The notes under the pieces: model-generated
What the model saw: only the letters and a program-made list of their open reading frames with translations
The model's database searches: none
Told to the model about the DNA's origin: nothing
Position numbers and translations under genes: made by a program
Part shown: positions 27,442 through 38,138 of the stretch, piece after piece
How positions within the stretch are numbered: position 1 is the stretch's first letter
How the letters are laid out: each line of letters starts with the position of its first letter
Source: Gammaproteobacteria bacterium
GTDB taxonomy: Bacteria > Pseudomonadota > Gammaproteobacteria > Chromatiales > Chromatiaceae
Reading direction: 5' to 3'
Length of the DNA stretch: 64,000 nt
NCBI GenBank assembly: GCA_030148485.1
Contig: JASBTJ010000076.1
Coordinates: 40,211-104,210, forward strand

Positions 27442-27698
27442 CAGTCGCCTTCCCCTTCGGGTGGCCAGTGATCGATGATCCCCACAATCGTCAAATCGCT
27501 CGGGTAGCCCTTGCTACCGGCGGCCTCGCGGGCAGCCGAACTGCCGACACAGATCACCCAATCGCCGGGCTTGGCACCGATGGCATCGACGGCGACCAGC
27601 TTGGAGCTGCCGTCGATCACCACCTGCAGGTGCTTGTGCTCCATCATGGCAATGCGGTTGGTCGAGACCAACGGGCGTTCGACCTGACAAATCTTCAT
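27441..27698 (-). CDS. csoS4A: Carboxysome vertex protein CsoS4A
   Basis: An 85-residue BMC-P pentamer protein, paralogous to CsoS4B. It reads MKICQVERPLVSTNRIAMME, HLQVVIDGSSKLVAVDAIGA, GDWVICVGSSAAREAAGSKG and SDLTIVGIIDHW. The frame is open upstream, but the ATG at 27698 overlaps the csoSCA stop as TAATG and gives the family N-terminus. Loss of vertex proteins makes carboxysomes leak CO2 in model species. Confidence 0.95.
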   Translation of the reverse strand: MKICQVERPLVSTNRIAMMEHKHLQVVIDGSSKLVAVDAIGAKPGDWVICVGSSAAREAAGSKGYPSDLTIVGIIDHWPPEGEGD

Positions 27699-29218
27699 TA
27701 ATGACCCCCCTGTGCCATTTCCGGCTTGGCGGAACACCCCAGCGTCTCGATCCGCCCGCCAGCGTGACAATCGCGCACCACCAACAAGGTGTGCAGCAAC
27801 CCGCGATCAGCCAAGTCTGGGTAACGGGCGCGTAGCGCCTGGTCCACCCGATGGCAGTGCGCGATGGCGCGCTCCCGGGCGCCCGGCACGACACCGTGGT
27901 AGTCGTACCGGACCACGATGGGAATCGGCAACCCGCGCGAAACGTTCAGACCGGTGAATATCTTCACGCCGACGTCCAGATCGGGCGCGGCCTCTTCGAC
28001 CGTGTCCATATACGCGAAGTAGGTCAGGTTGCGCAGCTGCACTTCCTCGAAGCCGATGCCGGCGCCGATGAAACGCTCGGCATGGCCGATGTCGCTGTAG
28101 TGCTCGCCGTGAAAGCTACGCACGTAGTCGATCTGCGACATGTTGTTAACCAACAGTCGCGTGACAAAACGCTGCATACCGTCGGCGCAATCGTCGGCGG
28201 CATCGCGCACCTGGGCGGCCAGATAGGCCTGGGCCTCTCCGGCGCTCATATGGCGCGTCGCGACATGGGCGTCCAGGCTGTCGACATGGCGATCCAGAGC
28301 GATCTCGCCGCTGCCGTTGGGCACGTGGACCCGAATGGCGTCCGTGTCGGTGTCCAGACCGACCAACAGCAGGTCGATGGACGCACCGCAGCAATGGGTG
28401 TTCTGCACCGTGCGCTGAAAATCCAGCAGCCGATCCAGACCGGCTTGAGCCGCACGACCGGTGTCGGACCCGTGCGCTGCACAGCCTTCGTGGGACGGAT
28501 CGACCGAACTGAAATGGTAAACCACCGTCTTCAAGTAACGGGTAGGCGCATCCGCCGTGTTCGGCTTGCCTTCACGGAACCGCACCAACTCGGTCTCGGT
28601 CCACTTGGCCAGGCTGTCCGCGATATCGAACATGGCCCCGGCGTATGACTTACGCCGCACAGCCCGGTATGGCAAGCGCAATACGTAACGAATGACATGC
28701 GCCAAGCGACCATCGGCACAGGGCGATAGATCCAGGGTGTGGAAGCCACAATCCTGAAGAAACGCCTGGAAATCGCCTTCATCACCGCTACCCAGCGGGT
28801 CCGTGGTGAAGAAGTCGTCGCAATAACGGCGATAGGTCTCGAACACGCTCCAGGCGAACAGCCGGCGCATGTCCAACTGATCGACCCAGGCGTCGGCCAG
28901 GATCTCCTCGGGCAACTCGAAACCGAGTTGATCGCGGACGATCTGGTTGGCGCGACGCTCAAAGTCCTCCTCATGCTGCAACGCGGACACGCGCTTGAGC
29001 ACGGGAACGATGGCATCGAAGGCGCCCTTGACGCGCTGTTCATAGTCGAACAGACGGGCGTTTTCATCGCCACGGGTCAACGGGTGCTGGCCGCCGACGG
29101 CGCCGCGCGCCCCCGGTCGACCGCTACCCGCAGTCCCTGGACGGCGCATCGGCGCGGTCGGTACGGACCGCAGCGACGAGCGCGTTTTTTGGCGACGATT
29201 GCTCAACATGCCGTTCAC
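27698..29218 (-). CDS. csoSCA: Carboxysomal carbonic anhydrase CsoSCA
   Basis: CsoSCA (epsilon-class, beta-fold) converts HCO3- to CO2 inside the carboxysome next to Rubisco. The 506-residue protein has a disordered basic N-terminus (residues 1-45, rich in Arg and Pro) that tethers it to Rubisco in related systems. Its zinc ligands are visible as Cys in DLSPCADGRLAH, His in HFSSVDPSHEGCAAHG and Cys in TVQNTHCCGASID. C-terminal EVQLRNLTYFAYMDTVEEAA is typical of the catalytically silent repeat half. It starts at GTG 29218, ten bases after csoS2, with GGAG close by; an ATG at 29209 is the alternative. Confidence 0.95.
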   Translation of the reverse strand: MNGMLSNRRQKTRSSLRSVPTAPMRRPGTAGSGRPGARGAVGGQHPLTRGDENARLFDYEQRVKGAFDAIVPVLKRVSALQHEEDFERRANQIVRDQLGFELPEEILADAWVDQLDMRRLFAWSVFETYRRYCDDFFTTDPLGSGDEGDFQAFLQDCGFHTLDLSPCADGRLAHVIRYVLRLPYRAVRRKSYAGAMFDIADSLAKWTETELVRFREGKPNTADAPTRYLKTVVYHFSSVDPSHEGCAAHGSDTGRAAQAGLDRLLDFQRTVQNTHCCGASIDLLLVGLDTDTDAIRVHVPNGSGEIALDRHVDSLDAHVATRHMSAGEAQAYLAAQVRDAADDCADGMQRFVTRLLVNNMSQIDYVRSFHGEHYSDIGHAERFIGAGIGFEEVQLRNLTYFAYMDTVEEAAPDLDVGVKIFTGLNVSRGLPIPIVVRYDYHGVVPGARERAIAHCHRVDQALRARYPDLADRGLLHTLLVVRDCHAGGRIETLGCSAKPEMAQGGH

Positions 29219-29228
29219 TCAGCTCCGA

Positions 29229-31511
29229 TCAGCCGCGGGCGCCGCCCGAATAGGTGATCAGGGATCCCTGCTCGGTGTTACCACTGCTGCCGGTGACCTT
29301 GCTGACCGGCGGCACGACTTCTTCGTTGCGCTTCGGCGGCACGTTGGCCATGGCACTCATCGGGCCACGACGGGTCGGGTTGCGACCGGCGGCGGTCATG
29401 CCTTCGGTACCGGTGACACGGTCACCACGGTCCCAGTCGTCGCCGGTGATCTTGACGCCAGCGTCCATGCCTTCGCCGGAAATACGCGGCTTGACACGAC
29501 CTTCCACCGCCGCAGCGGTTTCCGGCATCGGTGCCGGTACCGGCGCATTTCCGCCACGCCCGAAACGGGCCTCTTCGGTGCCGGTCACCTTGCCGGGCGC
29601 CATCCCGAACGGGCCGGTGATGTGACCCTGCTCGTAGCGGCTACCGGTAATCGCGGCATGCTCGTCGGCACTGTTCGACGCATGTGACGGGGCCGCGACG
29701 CTGAAGTCACCCCAGGGCGCGGCCTGACCGAGGGCTTGGGGAAAATCCGGGCTGTTCGGTGCCGCAGCAGTCGCCGGGCAAGCGGCGGCCATTTGATCGG
29801 CGCCCACGTACGGGGTTCCGCTGACCGGCTCGCACGCGCCTTTCTGGTCACCGGTCATCTTACCGCCGACGCCGGGCTGGATGCCGGTCATCACGGAGCC
29901 GGCGCCAGCGCTCTTGCGCTTGGCACGAGCCTCGGCCATGACCGCATCATCCGGCTTGCAGAAGCTGCCGAACTGTTCGGCGCCCGCATACGGGGTACCG
30001 GTAACGGCCTTGCAGGTGCCAGGCTCGTTGCCGGTCACACGGGAGGCACGACCGGCCTGGGTGCCGGTAACGGTTTCGCCCTTGAAGGTCTTGGACGCGC
30101 CGACCTTCTGGTCCTTGGGCGCGGGTGTGCTATCGCAGAAACCGGTGTACTGCTCTTTGCCGACGTAGTCGTCGCCGGTGATGTTGCGGCAGCTGCCGGG
30201 CTCGTCGCCGGTGACCTTGCCGGAGCGGCCCACCAGGGTACCACTGACCGAGCCACCGCGCAGGGTGTCGCTGCGACCGACCTTGGCCGGCGCATTGCCG
30301 ATCTCGGACGGCTTGGTGTACTGGGTTCCGGTCAGGGTGCGACCTTGACCCGGCTCATCGCCGGTGACCTTTTTCGCACGACCGACATTGCTGCCCGTCA
30401 CGCTCTTGCCCTTGGCGGTCTCGACACCGGTGACCTTGGACGGGCCCGGCTTGGTCTCGGTCCCGCAGAAGGCCTGGGACTGGTTGGCGCTGAAGTATTC
30501 GGTGCCGGTCACGTTTTTGCAGGTACCCGGCTCGTCGCCGGTGACCTTGCTGCTGCGGCCCACTTCGTTACCGGTCACGGTGTTGCCGTGGCTGGTCGGA
30601 CTCTTGCGCACCTTTGCCGGGTTCTTGCTCGGCTCCGTACCGCAGAACGCGCGAAAGATGTCGGCGCCCAGATACTCGGTTCCGGTAATGCCGCGACAGG
30701 TGCTCGGCTCGTCGCCGGTGACGCTTTCGCTGCGGCCGACCATGGTACCGGTCACGGACTGACCGCTGGCGGTCTCGCTGACACCGACTTTCCAGGGCTG
30801 ATCTTCGGCCCCGCCCGCCTTGCTGGTACGACTCGGGCGCACGCGGCCGGTGGGCTTGGACTTCTTCTCGCCGGCGCTGCCACTGGTGGCGCGTTGGCTG
30901 CGAAGGGCCTGGGCCAGTTCACGACCGGACAGATTGGGATTGGCGGCACGCGCGGTCTGGGCCGCGGTGATGCCCTTGGCGCTGACGCCAGCCTTGCCAC
31001 GAGTGGACTGGGCCTGGCGACGAGCCAGCGCCGCGGCCCGGGTCGGGTTCTGTGCCACGCGCTGCTTGGCGTTAATACGCGGCTTCAAACCACTGGATGC
31101 CTTCACGGCCGGCGCCGGTGCGACGGCCTGTTCTTTCTTGTTGCCACCGCAACCACAGCCGCAATCCTCGTCGCGCTTTTCAGCAGCGGGCTGGGGAGCG
31201 GACTTGGCCGCCATGGCGGCGCTGCGCACCCGGTCGCCGGACTGAACGCCGGCCTTACCGCGGGTGGACATCGCCTGACGACGGGCCAGGGACGCAGAAC
31301 GACCCACCGATGCCGGCGTGCTATTGCCGGTTGCACGCACCACGGGTGCCGGCTTGGCCGGTGCCGCGGTCGCGGTGGTTGCACGTGCGGAGGACGCCGT
31401 ACGATCGGCTGCACCGCCGATCGCCGCCTTGCCCGAAGTGGACATGGCTCGACGGCGGGCGAGTGCGAGTTCGCGTCCGCTCAAAGTCTTGCTGTTTGCG
31501 TTCTGTGCCAT
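29229..31511 (-). CDS. csoS2: Carboxysome scaffold protein CsoS2
   Basis: CsoS2 is the disordered scaffold linking Rubisco to the shell. The 760-residue protein has an N-terminal region with four Rubisco-binding basic repeats (SGRELALARRRAMST near residue 12 and three later ones), five middle repeats of the pattern GxSVTGTxVGRSxKVTGDEPG with Cys pairs, and a C-terminal region ending SLITYSGGARG, the conserved shell-contact tail. The third middle repeat lacks its Cys pair. Start 31511 (MAQNANSK) has GGGG seven bases upstream; ATG 31529 is an alternative. In Halothiobacillus a -1 frameshift makes a short isoform; here G-AAA-AAG at codons 380-381 leads after four -1 codons to a stop. Confidence 0.95.
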   Translation of the reverse strand: MAQNANSKTLSGRELALARRRAMSTSGKAAIGGAADRTASSARATTATAAPAKPAPVVRATGNSTPASVGRSASLARRQAMSTRGKAGVQSGDRVRSAAMAAKSAPQPAAEKRDEDCGCGCGGNKKEQAVAPAPAVKASSGLKPRINAKQRVAQNPTRAAALARRQAQSTRGKAGVSAKGITAAQTARAANPNLSGRELAQALRSQRATSGSAGEKKSKPTGRVRPSRTSKAGGAEDQPWKVGVSETASGQSVTGTMVGRSESVTGDEPSTCRGITGTEYLGADIFRAFCGTEPSKNPAKVRKSPTSHGNTVTGNEVGRSSKVTGDEPGTCKNVTGTEYFSANQSQAFCGTETKPGPSKVTGVETAKGKSVTGSNVGRAKKVTGDEPGQGRTLTGTQYTKPSEIGNAPAKVGRSDTLRGGSVSGTLVGRSGKVTGDEPGSCRNITGDDYVGKEQYTGFCDSTPAPKDQKVGASKTFKGETVTGTQAGRASRVTGNEPGTCKAVTGTPYAGAEQFGSFCKPDDAVMAEARAKRKSAGAGSVMTGIQPGVGGKMTGDQKGACEPVSGTPYVGADQMAAACPATAAAPNSPDFPQALGQAAPWGDFSVAAPSHASNSADEHAAITGSRYEQGHITGPFGMAPGKVTGTEEARFGRGGNAPVPAPMPETAAAVEGRVKPRISGEGMDAGVKITGDDWDRGDRVTGTEGMTAAGRNPTRRGPMSAMANVPPKRNEEVVPPVSKVTGSSGNTEQGSLITYSGGARG

Positions 31512-31556
31512 GGAGAAACCCCGTCGCATCAAATTCTTGGGTTGTGGAAGAGGCGA

Positions 31557-31575
31557 CCGCCCCGCCAGGGGGCGG
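31557..31575 (-). terminator. Intercistronic hairpin between cbbS and csoS2
   Basis: CCGCCCC (31557-31563) pairs with GGGGCGG (31569-31575) just after cbbS. No T tract follows. A stem-loop here would keep Rubisco mRNA more abundant than the downstream shell genes, consistent with the protein ratios needed. Confidence 0.55.
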
Positions 31576-31589
31576 CCGCTTCCACGCCT

Positions 31590-31928
31590 TTAGCTGCGGC
31601 CTTCGTACACGACGAAAGCGGAGCCTTGGCTCTGGGTGTAGTTGTCGTAACCCAGCAGACGGATGTGATGATCCGGGTAGGCACGACGGCAGGCTTCCAG
31701 TTCTGCAACCACGTGGTTCAGATCCTGGTCACCGAAGAACGGCAGCTTCCACATGGTCCAGTAGACTTCCATGGAGTTGCTCGGGTGCTCGTGCTCGATA
31801 GCCGGCGCCCAGCCCTGAGCCAGGATGTATTGGATCTGAGCGTAGACCTCATCCTGGGACAGCTTGGGCAGGAAACCGAAGGTCTCGAGGGTTTGAGCGG
31901 TTTGGTAATCACCAATGTCAAAAGCCAT
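31590..31928 (-). CDS. cbbS: Rubisco small subunit, form IA
   Basis: A 112-residue Rubisco small subunit, normal for carboxysomal form IA. It shows TLETFGFLPKLSQDEVYAQI, GWAPAIEHEHPSNSMEVYWT and MWKLPFFGDQDLNHVVAELE. Eight copies cap the CbbL octamer core. GAGGAAAT precedes the ATG by eight bases, and 54 bases separate it from cbbL. Confidence 0.97.
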   Translation of the reverse strand: MAFDIGDYQTAQTLETFGFLPKLSQDEVYAQIQYILAQGWAPAIEHEHPSNSMEVYWTMWKLPFFGDQDLNHVVAELEACRRAYPDHHIRLLGYDNYTQSQGSAFVVYEGRS

Positions 31929-31982
31929 TGTAATTTCCTCGTCTTTAAACGTTGTCGAGTGTTATTCCGTTAAGCGCCGTGA

Positions 31983-33398
31983 TTACTTCACGTCCAGCTT
32001 GTCAACGGTTTCGAACTCGAACTTGATTTCCTTCCAGGTTTCCATGGCGATGGCCAGCTCGGGGCTGTGCGAAGCAGCCGCGCGCAGGATGTCACCACCC
32101 TCTTTCTCGATCTCGCGACCTTCGTTGCGCGCCTTGACGCAAGCTTCCAGAGCGACACGGTTGGCAGCAGCGCCAGCAGCGTTGCCCCAGGGGTGACCCT
32201 GAGTACCACCACCGAACTGCAGCACGGAGTCATCACCGAAGATGGTGACCAGTGCCGGCATGTGCCACACGTGGATACCACCGGAAGCCACGGCGAACAC
32301 GCCCGGCATGGAACCCCAGTCTTGGTCGAAGAACACACCGCGGGAGCGGTCTTCGGGGACGAAGGACTCACGCAGCTGGTCAACGAAGCCCAGCGTGGAC
32401 TGACGGTCGCCTTCCAGCTTGCCCACCACGGTACCGGTGTGCAGGTGGTCACCACCGGACAGACGCAGGCACTTGGCCAGCACGCGGAAGTGGATACCGT
32501 GCTTCGGGTGACGATCGATTACAGCGTGCATGGCACGGTGGATGTGCAGCAGCATGCCGTTGTCGCGGCACCAGTTGGCCAGACCGGTGTTGGCGGTGAA
32601 GCCACCGGTGATGAAGTCGTGCATGATGATCGGCTGACCCAGTTCTTTGGCGAACTCGGCACGCTTGTACATCTCTTCCGGGGTGGCAGCGGTGACGTTC
32701 AGGTAGTGACCCTTGCGCTCACCGGTCTCACGCTCGGCCTTATCGATGGCCGCGGCAACGAACTCGAAACGGTCACGCCAGCGCATGAAGGACTGGGAGT
32801 TGACGTTCTCGTCGTCCTTGGTCAGGTCAAGACAACCGCGCAGACACTCGTACACGGCACGACCGTAGTTCTTGGCGGACAGACCCAGCTTCGGCTTGAT
32901 GGTGCAGCCCAGCATCGGACGACCGTACTTGTTCAGACGGTCGCGCTCGACCTGGATACCGGCGGGAGGACCACCGCAGGTCATGATGTAGGCGATCGGG
33001 AAGCGAATGTCTTCCAGACGCAGGTGCTTCAGCGCTTTAAAGCCGAACACGTTACCGACCAGAGAGGTCAGCACGTTGACGATGGAACCTTCTTCGAACA
33101 GGTCGATCGGGTAAGCGATGAACGCGTAGAAGGACTCGGAGTCACCGGGCACGTCTTCGATGCGGTAAGCACGACCCTTGTAGTACTCCAGGTCGGTCAG
33201 CAGCTCGGACCACACGGTGGACCAGGTGCCGGTGGAGGATTCAGCGGCCACGGCAGCGGCAACTTCCTCGCGGGGAACGCCAGGTTGACCGGTGCACTTG
33301 AAGCAAGCCAGCAGGTCGGTATCGAGAGGGACGTAGTCCGGCGTCCAGTACATGTCGCGGTATTCTTTTACACCCGCGTCATAGGTCTTCACAGCCAT
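31983..33398 (-). CDS. cbbL: Rubisco large subunit, form IA
   Basis: CbbL carboxylates RuBP in the Calvin cycle within the carboxysome. The 471-residue protein has the catalytic lysine in [19 protein letters not shown], the carbamylated lysine and metal ligands in [21 protein letters not shown], and [19 protein letters not shown] with loop 6. Two positions differ from the usual form I sequence: RGGLD is RGCLD and NSQPF is NSQSF. Start ATG 33398 ([13 protein letters not shown]) has AGGAG seven bases upstream; an in-frame TTG at 33404 is inside the spacer. It is first of the minus-strand cbb/cso operon. Confidence 0.97.
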   Translation of the reverse strand: MAVKTYDAGVKEYRDMYWTPDYVPLDTDLLACFKCTGQPGVPREEVAAAVAAESSTGTWSTVWSELLTDLEYYKGRAYRIEDVPGDSESFYAFIAYPIDLFEEGSIVNVLTSLVGNVFGFKALKHLRLEDIRFPIAYIMTCGGPPAGIQVERDRLNKYGRPMLGCTIKPKLGLSAKNYGRAVYECLRGCLDLTKDDENVNSQSFMRWRDRFEFVAAAIDKAERETGERKGHYLNVTAATPEEMYKRAEFAKELGQPIIMHDFITGGFTANTGLANWCRDNGMLLHIHRAMHAVIDRHPKHGIHFRVLAKCLRLSGGDHLHTGTVVGKLEGDRQSTLGFVDQLRESFVPEDRSRGVFFDQDWGSMPGVFAVASGGIHVWHMPALVTIFGDDSVLQFGGGTQGHPWGNAAGAAANRVALEACVKARNEGREIEKEGGDILRAAASHSPELAIAMETWKEIKFEFETVDKLDVK

Positions 33399-33959
33399 GG
33401 TCAACTCCTGTTCAGTTGCTGATGGACAGTTCGGTGATGATTACATGAGTCGGCGCAGCCTAATGGACCGCGGACCAATCATGCCAATCAATCTTTCAAT
33501 TACTTCTGATAGATAAAAATCTATATATCTCGTTTGCCGCTGATCGGGGCCTGACCGGGCATTGGCGGGTAACGTCGATTTCCGGTCAAGCCGGTGGCTG
33601 ACGTGAGCGCTATGCAGTCGACATCCAAGCCCTCGTGAGCAGCAAACGGTATATAAGATGAGTTCAAGATCGAGACAGCGCGTCAGATCACCGACCGGGC
33701 GTGCCCGATCGCGGGGCGGCGGGCCTGAATGCCGGACACGCCGCTAGGAATCTGGTTGCTTTTCTGCGGGTCTGCCGCCCTGGCACAGCGGTTGGACCGC
33801 GGCGCCAGCCAGATCATCGGCCCATTGTAGCAGGACTGCGTCGGTTTGGTCAGCCCAATTGTATGCTACCCGACAGGCGGCGTAACGCCGCGGCGCGGAT
33901 CGGCATTGCCAGGATAACCCCGTGATTTATCGCTTGAATTCCGGCCCCGAACGCTCATC
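33399..33959. promoter_or_regulatory. Divergent promoter region of the cbb/cso operon and ygiQ
   Basis: No gene is seen in this 561-bp region. An AT-rich island (33480-33530) contains the perfect palindrome ATAGATAAAAATCTAT (33509-33524), about 110 bases upstream of the cbbL start. It is a good candidate operator for the CbbR-like regulator, although its arms do not give an exact T-N11-A spacing. The rest is GC-rich with no recognisable RNA gene. Confidence 0.5.
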
Positions 33960-36233
<2,274 letters not shown>

Positions 36234-36236
36234 AGC

Positions 36237-37979
36237 TCAGGTCTTGGGAAAATCCGTCCAGCCGACGATCCAGGAACGACTGGCACCCGGCTTGATGGCC
36301 CCCACGTAGGTCGCGCCCTGATCCCAGAACTCGTCCTCCGGCGGCAGGGCCGCGCCCTCGGTGGCCGGCGACATGGGCAGCGGCGTGAAATCCGGCTTGC
36401 TGACATTGAACGCGGCCTCGGACAACAATGGCGGCTGGTCGAAACGATTCGCCAACTCGCTGCGCCGGAAGAAGGCGTTTTCGTCGAACCCCTTGTCGTC
36501 ATCCGCATCGCCGGGCGGCTCGGGGCTGAAGTAACTATGCCCGTCCGCACCGATTTCGTAGAACAGGCTGTGATCCAGGGTCAACTCGCCGCTGGTGGCC
36601 AGCGCCGCCGTTCGCGGGTCACGCACGTCGATCGCTTCCTTGTCGAACCCGGTGATCACGACATTGTGGAAACTGCCCGCTGTGCCGCGCCGCAAGGTCA
36701 TGGCCCGCTGTGCCTTCTGAGCGTTCAGCCCCCCGACCAGGGTCACGTTGTAAAAGGTCGGCGCCGACCGTGGACTGGCATCGTGGTCCTTTTTCCAGTT
36801 ATCCGCTTCGAAGGCGTTGTCACCCACGTCCGCATGCTGCTGCACCACCAGGAACTGCACCCGACCACGCCAGCCCATGTCCCAGTCGAAACCGTCATCG
36901 CGCGCACCGGTGACGACGATGTTCTTGAAATCCACGTCGCCACCGAACACCTCGACCCCGTCGTCCAATGATCGATGGACCTGCACATTGCGCACGATGG
37001 TCTTGTGCCCACAACCGCCCAACGTCAGCCCGTTCAGTTCGTTATCGGTAAATACCTCGAAGCCGGCGAATTCCACCCGCACGAATTCCAGCAGACCGCA
37101 GCTGTCGCCCACCTGGTCGCCGCCGAACATGCCACGCGGGTCTTGTTCGTCGACACCTTCTATGCGCGCGCTGCCCTGGTTGATCGGCGCGTTGCCCAGC
37201 AACACCAAGCCGCCCCAGTCGCCCCGGGCCCGCTCACCCGGCGCCTTCGCACTGGTGAACACGATGGGTGCGGTACGGCTGCCCCGGGCGTACAGCTTGG
37301 CGTCCTTGGTGACGATCAGCGCCGAGCCGGACTCGCCGATGATGCGCGTGCCGGCCTCGATGGTGAGTGACGCACCGGCCTCGACGAACACCGGTGCTGT
37401 CAACTTGTAGACCGTATCAGCCCGCCAGGTCTGACTCTGGGCTATCGGCTCGCTGACGAGTTGGATGGGTCGTTCCGCGGTCGTGGGCAGCATCGTTTTT
37501 TCAGCCCGTTGGGTAAACCCGGCGTCCGCGTCACCGGTCAGTGACACCCCGCCGATCATGGCACCCGCCACGGCCACCAGCAGTCCGGCACCCAGCAGAC
37601 TGGCCGCACCCAACATGCGGCGGGGACCGCCATCGTGCGGCACCGCAATACCCGGTGCTTCGGATGCGACATCCGGGGATTCACCGCCAGGCATTTTGGG
37701 GTTGCCACCTCGCCGCGCGGATGGCGCGGGTTTGTCACGGGCGGCATCGGCCCGCGTCACCGAAGTCTGGCTGGACACGGCACCGGGGCGGCTTTTCAGC
37801 CAAGCCTGGGCTTGCTCCGACAGTGCAATGAGCTGCGCGTCACCGGTTTGCAGCGCCTGTTGATGTGCCTGCTCCCGATAGCGCGAGTACTGCAGCAGCT
37901 TAAGGTAACTGAGGCTTTCACCCGTAATCTTTCGGTGCAGCGTGAGATAACGCCACACCAGGTTCTGTGTGTTTTTCAT
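36237..37979 (-). CDS. Membrane-anchored right-handed beta-helix protein
   Basis: A 580-residue protein of unknown function. Residues 1-65 form a small cytosolic helical domain (NLVWRYLTLHRKITGESLSY). A disordered linker follows (70-120), then one membrane segment (about 122-146, MLGAASLLGAGLLVAVAGAM). The exported part (150-580) is a parallel beta-helix: PVFVEAGASLTIEAGTRIIG, APIVFTSAKAPGERARGDWG, then repeated FxNIxVTG-type rungs with Asp-rich turns. This ectodomain resembles surface/periplasmic proteins annotated as parallel beta-helix repeat proteins. The N-in, C-out type II topology with a cytosolic domain is unusual for that group. It may bind polysaccharide. Confidence 0.65.
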   Translation of the reverse strand: MKNTQNLVWRYLTLHRKITGESLSYLKLLQYSRYREQAHQQALQTGDAQLIALSEQAQAWLKSRPGAVSSQTSVTRADAARDKPAPSARRGGNPKMPGGESPDVASEAPGIAVPHDGGPRRMLGAASLLGAGLLVAVAGAMIGGVSLTGDADAGFTQRAEKTMLPTTAERPIQLVSEPIAQSQTWRADTVYKLTAPVFVEAGASLTIEAGTRIIGESGSALIVTKDAKLYARGSRTAPIVFTSAKAPGERARGDWGGLVLLGNAPINQGSARIEGVDEQDPRGMFGGDQVGDSCGLLEFVRVEFAGFEVFTDNELNGLTLGGCGHKTIVRNVQVHRSLDDGVEVFGGDVDFKNIVVTGARDDGFDWDMGWRGRVQFLVVQQHADVGDNAFEADNWKKDHDASPRSAPTFYNVTLVGGLNAQKAQRAMTLRRGTAGSFHNVVITGFDKEAIDVRDPRTAALATSGELTLDHSLFYEIGADGHSYFSPEPPGDADDDKGFDENAFFRRSELANRFDQPPLLSEAAFNVSKPDFTPLPMSPATEGAALPPEDEFWDQGATYVGAIKPGASRSWIVGWTDFPKT

Positions 37980-38067
37980 GGGTCCGGATCAGCATGAGGA
38001 GTGGTTGTTGTTTCAGGACACGCTAATACGCCAATGTGAAGCCCCTGTTACACGGGGACCGGACATG

Positions 38068-38102
38068 AAAAAAGGCCGGCTCCAATACCTGGAAACCGGC
38101 CT
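38068..38102 (-). terminator. Rho-independent terminator of the chemoreceptor gene
   Basis: On the minus strand AGGCCGG (38102 down) pairs with CCGGCCT (38079-38073) and is followed by a run of T (complement of A 38068-38073). It lies 37 bases after the chemoreceptor stop. Confidence 0.85.
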
Positions 38103-38138
38103 CGTCGAATCACCGGGGCACGCCCGGCCCGTTGCTCG

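Noticed and set aside
29800..30800. Regular short DNA repeats as a possible CRISPR or tandem-repeat array
   Set aside because: They are the imperfect middle repeats of CsoS2 in frame (VTGDEPG-type units), not identical repeats with unique spacers.
33781..33796. TGGCACAGCGGTTGGA as a sigma-54 promoter
   Set aside because: The essential GC at -12 is GG, and no suitable gene start follows at the right distance.
33701..33925. 74-codon frame upstream of ygiQ
   Set aside because: Arg/Pro/Ala-rich, no ribosome site, no recognisable motif; probably chance in a GC-rich promoter region.
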